Shown here: positions 13,347 through 17,661 of the stretch, piece after piece
How positions within the stretch are numbered: position 1 is the first letter of the stretch
Layout: the number at the start of each line of letters is the position of its first letter
Origin: Acidobacteriaceae bacterium
Lineage (GTDB): Bacteria > Acidobacteriota > Terriglobia > Terriglobales > Acidobacteriaceae
Direction of reading: 5' to 3'
NCBI GenBank assembly: GCA_003167305.1
Contig: PMTP01000121.1
Location: 13,821 to 31,481, forward strand
Length of the DNA stretch: 17,661 bases
Position numbers and translations under genes: made by a program
Notes under the pieces: generated by a model
Told to the model about the DNA's origin: nothing
What the model saw: the letters and a program-made list of their open reading frames with translations, nothing else
Database searches by the model: none

Positions 13347-15866
13347 TTAGCCAACAGCCGGTCGCGGCTGTACCTTTTTGGTAACAATGATCAGCTTGGC
13401 CGGAGTCAACTCCGGGCCATCCCAGCCTTCCTTGGCCGCTTCAATGTGAATCTCGCCCGGTCGCTTGCTGGACTGTACAATCACCTGCGCCAAACCATTG
13501 AAGAGCGAGCGTTTGGGTTCCTTGTCGCTTTCCTGGCAATTAGGATCGCCATTGCCCACGCCAATCAGCGCGCCAGCCCCCGAGACTTTGAAGCCAATCA
13601 AATTGTTCGCCGTCGGCACCGGGCGGCCTTCCTTGTCCAGCGCCTCGACCTTCAGGATGGCCAGGTCCTCGCCGTTGGCGTCGATCTCTGTGCGGTCCGC
13701 GGTCAGTCGAATGGAGATCGTCGGCCCGGTCGTCTCGCGCTTCTCCGTTAACACCACCTTGCCATCCTTTGAACCCCGCGCCTCGATTGCGCCCTTCTCA
13801 TACTTGACTTTCCACTCCACATGGCCCAGGCGCGGAACCTTCTGGCTGCCCAGGCTCTTACCGTTCACCAGCAACTCAACCTCGTCCAGGTTCGAATACA
13901 CCCAGACGGGGATCTCCTCGCCTTCCTTCCCCTCGAAGTTCCAATGCGGGAAGAGATGCAGCGCCGGCTCGGAGCCCCACCATGCCTTGTAATAGAAGAA
14001 CGTGTCCTTGGGGAATCCACACATATCGATGATGCCAAACTGCGAGTTGATCGAGGGCCAGCCGTAAGGCGTGGGCTCGCCGCGATAGTCGAAGCCGGTC
14101 CAGGCAAAGCCGCCGGCCTCCCACTCGCGGGTCGCATAAAACTTCCACCACTCTTCGGCCGTCTCGCCCCAGGGGACCGCGGAGTTATAGGCATTGACGG
14201 TGTTGCGCAGTGGGTCGGTAGAGTAAACGCCCCGCGTGGAGATGGCGCTGGACGTTTCTGAACCGTAGATAGGCCGCCGGGGATTATCTTTGTGGTAGTT
14301 GTCGGGGCGGTCCAGGCCATAGTTGAATCCGATGATATCGAATGCATCGGATACACCCTGCTTGTTGTCTCCGTTCACCGCCGCCGAGACTACGCGTGTG
14401 GGATCAAGTTCGTGGCAGCGCCGCACCATGGTCGCGGCAATCTTGGCGCCCTGCTCGGCCATCGCATCCTGCAAAATCCACTCCTCGTTGCCCACCGACC
14501 ACAAAATGATCGACGGCGAGTTGCGGTAGCGCTTGATCATCGCCTCCAGTTTCGCCATGCCTTCAGGGGTCGAACTCATCTGCCGCGTCTCGCACATCAT
14601 CATCACGCCCATGCGGTCGCAGGCCTCCACCAACTCCGGCGTCGGCTCATTGTGCGAGGTGCGCACCGCATTGCAACCCATCGCGCGCAGCACGCCTATA
14701 CGGAAGCTCTGCAAGCGGTCAGGCAGCGCCGCACCCACGCCGGCGTGATCCTGATGGTTGCAGGTGCCTTGAATCTTCAGCGGCTGACCATTCAGGAAAA
14801 AGCCCTTGTCGGCGTCGAATACCGCGGTGCGCACGCCAAAGCTCACCCGCTCGGCATCCCGCGCCTTGCCGCCCGCCTCCAGCGTCACAATCACCGAATA
14901 GAGATTCGGCTCCTCCACCGACCACAGCGCCGGATTGGCCAGTTTGGCCGTCGCGGCAAATTTGGCGCAGCCGTCCGCGTCAATCGACTGCGCCGCGGCC
15001 TCCGCCGTCGCCACCGTCTTGCCCGCCGCGTCCTGAATCTGCCAGGTGACCTTGGCGCTCTCCGCCTGCTTGCCCTGATTCTCGACCACAGTCGCCAAAG
15101 CCAGCTGCGCCGCGCCGCTGCCCACCTCCGTGCGCACCATGCTCTCCCACTTTCCCAGATGCAGCGCATCGCTCTTGGTCAGCCACACGTGGCGATAGAT
15201 CCCCGCGCCCTCGTAGAACCATCCGTCGCCGAAGCTGGCGTCCACGCGCGCCATAAGATAATTCTTCCCGCCATAGCTCAAAAAATCCGTCAAATCAAAG
15301 GAAAAAGGCGCATAGCCGTTGTCGTTGCGGCCAAGGAAGCAGCCATTCACAAAGACCAGCACATCGCGGAAGGCGCCGTCGAACTCGATCGTGATGCGCC
15401 GCCCCAGGTCGCTGGCCGGAATCTCGAACTCGCGCCGGTACCAGCCCACACTGGTCTCCGGATAGCGCCGGCCCAAGGGCTTGAACCCGTGCGAATTCAG
15501 CAAATCGTCATGCACAAAGGGCAGCTCGACCGCCCAGTCGTGGGGCAGGTTCAAAGAACGCCACTTGGAGTCGTCGAATTTGCCCTTGGCAAAGTCGAAT
15601 TCGCCGGTCTTGGCAAAGTCGCCCTGGCCGTTGCCAAAGCCCAGATCGCGGGCTGGGTCCGTGCCGTGGCCAAACTGAAACTTCCAGCCGAAGTCGAAGA
15701 GCAATTGCTCGCGCGGCGCCACGGCGGCCAGCGCCTCGGCCGAAGTGGTGCCGGGAGAGCCGCCAACCAGTGCGGCGGCCCGTCCCCAGGCCGAACGTGT
15801 CAGCAGAGATGCGGCGGAAAATGCCAATCCAGACGAGAGCAGGTCGCGACGAGTGATACGAACCAT
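13347..15866 (-). CDS. Exported GH2-family glycoside hydrolase (beta-galactosidase-like)
   Basis: An 839-residue retaining exo-glycosidase of the GH2 family. MVRITRRDLLSSGLAFSAAS is a twin-arginine signal (RRDLL), so the protein is folded before export to the periplasm. Order: sugar-binding jelly roll (about 95-230; SLNLPHDW, VGWYRREFEIP), Ig-like domain (about 240-345), TIM barrel (about 350-620; RTSHNEPTPELVEACDRMG), a DUF4982-like domain (about 640-705) and a C-terminal Ig-like domain (about 715-825; LTADRTEIDANGEDLAILKV). The acid/base is E461 in LWSVGNEEW and the nucleophile E537 in IYGSETSS. Activity is probably beta-galactosidase, but beta-glucuronidase or another exo-activity on plant polysaccharides cannot be excluded. 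ATG 15866 is chosen because AGGGA lies about seven bases upstream; a GTG at 15893 would add nine residues. The gene is divergent from a secreted DUF885 protein. Confidence 0.95.
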   Translation of the reverse strand: MVRITRRDLLSSGLAFSAASLLTRSAWGRAAALVGGSPGTTSAEALAAVAPREQLLFDFGWKFQFGHGTDPARDLGFGNGQGDFAKTGEFDFAKGKFDDSKWRSLNLPHDWAVELPFVHDDLLNSHGFKPLGRRYPETSVGWYRREFEIPASDLGRRITIEFDGAFRDVLVFVNGCFLGRNDNGYAPFSFDLTDFLSYGGKNYLMARVDASFGDGWFYEGAGIYRHVWLTKSDALHLGKWESMVRTEVGSGAAQLALATVVENQGKQAESAKVTWQIQDAAGKTVATAEAAAQSIDADGCAKFAATAKLANPALWSVEEPNLYSVIVTLEAGGKARDAERVSFGVRTAVFDADKGFFLNGQPLKIQGTCNHQDHAGVGAALPDRLQSFRIGVLRAMGCNAVRTSHNEPTPELVEACDRMGVMMMCETRQMSSTPEGMAKLEAMIKRYRNSPSIILWSVGNEEWILQDAMAEQGAKIAATMVRRCHELDPTRVVSAAVNGDNKQGVSDAFDIIGFNYGLDRPDNYHKDNPRRPIYGSETSSAISTRGVYSTDPLRNTVNAYNSAVPWGETAEEWWKFYATREWEAGGFAWTGFDYRGEPTPYGWPSINSQFGIIDMCGFPKDTFFYYKAWWGSEPALHLFPHWNFEGKEGEEIPVWVYSNLDEVELLVNGKSLGSQKVPRLGHVEWKVKYEKGAIEARGSKDGKVVLTEKRETTGPTISIRLTADRTEIDANGEDLAILKVEALDKEGRPVPTANNLIGFKVSGAGALIGVGNGDPNCQESDKEPKRSLFNGLAQVIVQSSKRPGEIHIEAAKEGWDGPELTPAKLIIVTKKVQPRPAVG

Positions 15867-16117
15867 GGAAATTCCCTTTCTATGAGACCTCACCGTAGAC
15901 GGCAGCAGAATCCCGAACGGCGAGCAAAGATGAACTATATATCAAGCGGCGCGACCCAGTAAACGATTCCAGTTTTCTCTCCGTTTCCGTCGCCGCGACC
16001 AGCGCCGGTTTCTCTTCCTCTACAGCCATACTGTATTGTGAGGGTGACATTCTCCCTCTCGGCATCCGGCCTGCAATCGGGGCCGGCGCCGCACCTTACG
16101 CAAGGGGTTTCCAGCCT

Positions 16118-17661
16118 ATGCGCTTCTCTCGCACCGCATCTTTGCTTCTCATCGCCGCCCTCGCCGCGACACACGCCATCGCCGCCCAGGACCCCAGCGC
16201 CCTTGACCCCTCCGTTCCGCCCATGCGCGCTCTTATCGAGCGCTTCTCCGCCGACCAGGCTACGCTCCTCAGCGTCTACGCCGATCCCCTTGCCCCAGCC
16301 GCCCGCGCGCGCAACTCCGCCTTCTATCGCGAGCAACGCGCCCTGCTCGCCAAGATCGACTTCAATGCCCTCGATCAGGAGAGCAAGGCCGATTACCTGA
16401 GCTTTTCCAACCTCCTGACGCAACTGGAGCACCAGCTGGCCCTGGAGGAGCGGCAATGGTCCGAGGTTGCGCCGCTGCTGCCCTTCGCTCCGGCGATCTT
16501 CGCCCTCGAAGATGCCCGCCGCCGTATGGAGCGCCCCGATCCGCAGAAGGCCGCCGCGCAGTTAAGCGAACTGACACAAGCCGTTACCGCCAACCGCAAG
16601 GCGCTCGAAACCAAGGTCAGGGACGCATCCCCCGCCGACCGCATCAATGCCTGGCGCGCCGCCGCTGATCTGGAACAACTAACCACGCAGCTTCAGCATT
16701 GGTTCGACTTCTGGAACGGCTACGATCCCACCTTTACCTGGTGGGCCGCGCAGCCTTACAAACAGGCCTCCGCCGCGCTCAAGGACCAGTCAACGTTTCT
16801 CCGCGAGAAACTGGCCGGCATCGCCCCCGATGATAAAGCTACCGTTCTCGGCACGCCCATCGGCCGCGAGGCACTACTCCAGCAGCTCGACGATGCGATG
16901 ATCCCCTACTCGCCCGAAGAGCTGATCGCAATGGCAAAATTGCAGCTCGCGTGGTGCCAGCGGGAGATGGTGAAGGCCAGCCGCGAGATGGGCTACGGCG
17001 ACGACTGGCATAAGGCGCTGGAGGCGGTCAAGAACTCCTACGTCGAACCGGGCAAGCAGCCGGATCTGATCCGCTCACTGGCCATTGAAGGCGAACAATT
17101 CGCAGAAGACCGCGGCTTGGTCACCGTGCCGCCGCTGGCTAAAGAGACCTGGCGCATGGAGATGATGTCGCCCGAGCGCCAGCTCGTCAGCCCCTTCTTC
17201 CTGGGCGGCGACACTATCCTCGTCAGCTACCCCACCGACACAATGACCTACGAGCAGCGCATGATGAGTATGCGCGGCAACAACCCCGCCTTCTCTCACG
17301 CGACGGTCTTCCACGAATTGATTCCCGGCCACTGGCTGCAACAGTTCATGACCGCCCGCTACCGGCCCTATCGCCAGGCCTTCAGCTCCGGCTTCTGGCT
17401 GGAGGGCAACGCCTTCTACTGGGAGATGTTGTATTGGGACCTGGGCTATGATCAAACGCCGGAGCAGAGAATCGGCGCGCTCTTCTGGCGCATGCACCGC
17501 TGCGCCCGCGTCATCTTCTCGCTCAGCTTCCACCTGGGAGCGATGACCCCGCAGCAGGCTATCGACTTCCTGGTGAACGAAGTGGGGCACGAGCGAGACA
17601 ACGCCACCGCCGAGGTGCGCCGCTCCGTGAACGGCGACTACGATCCGCTCTACCAGTGCGC
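16118..17661 (+). CDS. Secreted DUF885 metallopeptidase-like protein, cut by the right edge
   Basis: The frame is open from ATG 16118 to the last base (514 codons), so the C-terminus lies outside the window. MRFSRTASLLLIAALAATHA is a Sec signal peptide with likely cleavage after AIA (residue 22). The mature part is largely helical. The zinc-binding signature HELIPGH is at residues 399-405 (HExxPGH form), followed by the second motif LEGNAFYWEML with E429 and E436, as in DUF885 proteins (usually about 570-600 residues). Members are predicted zinc carboxypeptidase- or dipeptidase-like enzymes, periplasmic or lipid-anchored; the substrate is unknown. AAGGGG at 16102-16107 is a plausible, somewhat distant ribosome site. 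It diverges from the GH2 gene across about 250 bases, in which I see no further gene. Confidence 0.92.
   Translation, partial: MRFSRTASLLLIAALAATHAIAAQDPSALDPSVPPMRALIERFSADQATLLSVYADPLAPAARARNSAFYREQRALLAKIDFNALDQESKADYLSFSNLLTQLEHQLALEERQWSEVAPLLPFAPAIFALEDARRRMERPDPQKAAAQLSELTQAVTANRKALETKVRDASPADRINAWRAAADLEQLTTQLQHWFDFWNGYDPTFTWWAAQPYKQASAALKDQSTFLREKLAGIAPDDKATVLGTPIGREALLQQLDDAMIPYSPEELIAMAKLQLAWCQREMVKASREMGYGDDWHKALEAVKNSYVEPGKQPDLIRSLAIEGEQFAEDRGLVTVPPLAKETWRMEMMSPERQLVSPFFLGGDTILVSYPTDTMTYEQRMMSMRGNNPAFSHATVFHELIPGHWLQQFMTARYRPYRQAFSSGFWLEGNAFYWEMLYWDLGYDQTPEQRIGALFWRMHRCARVIFSLSFHLGAMTPQQAIDFLVNEVGHERDNATAEVRRSVNGDYDPLYQC

Noticed and set aside
15934..15939. TATAGT on the - strand as a -10 element of the GH2 gene
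   Set aside because: The hexamer is good, but no acceptable -35 lies 16-18 bases upstream, so I did not list it as a promoter.
14292..15962. Long open frame (556 codons) on the + strand opposite the GH2 gene
   Set aside because: It is antisense to a complete GH2 enzyme and its product is Arg/His-rich with no family features; a GC-rich shadow.
17075..17590. Open frame of 171 codons on the - strand near the right edge
   Set aside because: It is antisense to the DUF885 gene, which is open across the whole region and carries HELIPGH.

Overview
The window is a chromosomal stretch of a GC-rich bacterium, very probably an acidobacterium (Terriglobia). The strongest taxonomic clue is a tandem-domain NAD+-I riboswitch (nadA motif) in front of nadA, an RNA class described from Acidobacteriota. 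The genes point the same way: housekeeping genes mixed with a DUF4337 protein, DUF2203, an RES-Xre toxin-antitoxin pair, a Tat-exported GH2 glycosidase and a DUF885 metallopeptidase-like protein. No tRNA, rRNA, CRISPR array, transposase or phage gene was seen.

Layout, left to right. (1) Positions 1-2933, + strand: the 3' part of cysS, an odd AT-rich ORF in which a HicB-like N-terminus runs into a six-helix membrane domain, and a DUF4337 membrane protein. (2) 2934-5601, - strand: two tandem palindromic repeats, then, reading leftward from 5601, nadA, DUF2203 and an AhpC-type peroxiredoxin, with hairpins and 7-bp repeats between them. (3) 5602-6065: a divergent control region. It carries the nadA promoter, a structured 5' leader and a two-domain NAD+ riboswitch whose last stem overlaps the nadA ribosome-binding region; murA starts on the other side. 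(4) 6066-8826, + strand: murA and a membrane diguanylate cyclase, closed by a strong bidirectional terminator. (5) 8930-11974, - strand: the conserved rpsO-pnp pair, with a strongly structured spacer and a PNPase that has an unusual acidic then Arg/Gly-rich tail. (6) 12097-13072, - strand: Xre antitoxin followed by RES toxin. (7) 13134-13300: a 167-bp inverted-repeat element built from GGCTNNAGCC palindromes. (8) 13347-15866, - strand: a GH2 glycosidase, divergent from a secreted DUF885 protein (16118 to the right edge, + strand, cut by the window end).

Most genes are independent transcription units of core metabolism: Cys-tRNA charging, NAD synthesis, peptidoglycan precursor synthesis, RNA turnover and translation. 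The accessory parts are the HicB-membrane ORF, the RES-Xre pair, the repeats and the two secreted hydrolases. The most informative non-coding region is the nadA leader. The least explained coding region is the HicB-membrane fusion.
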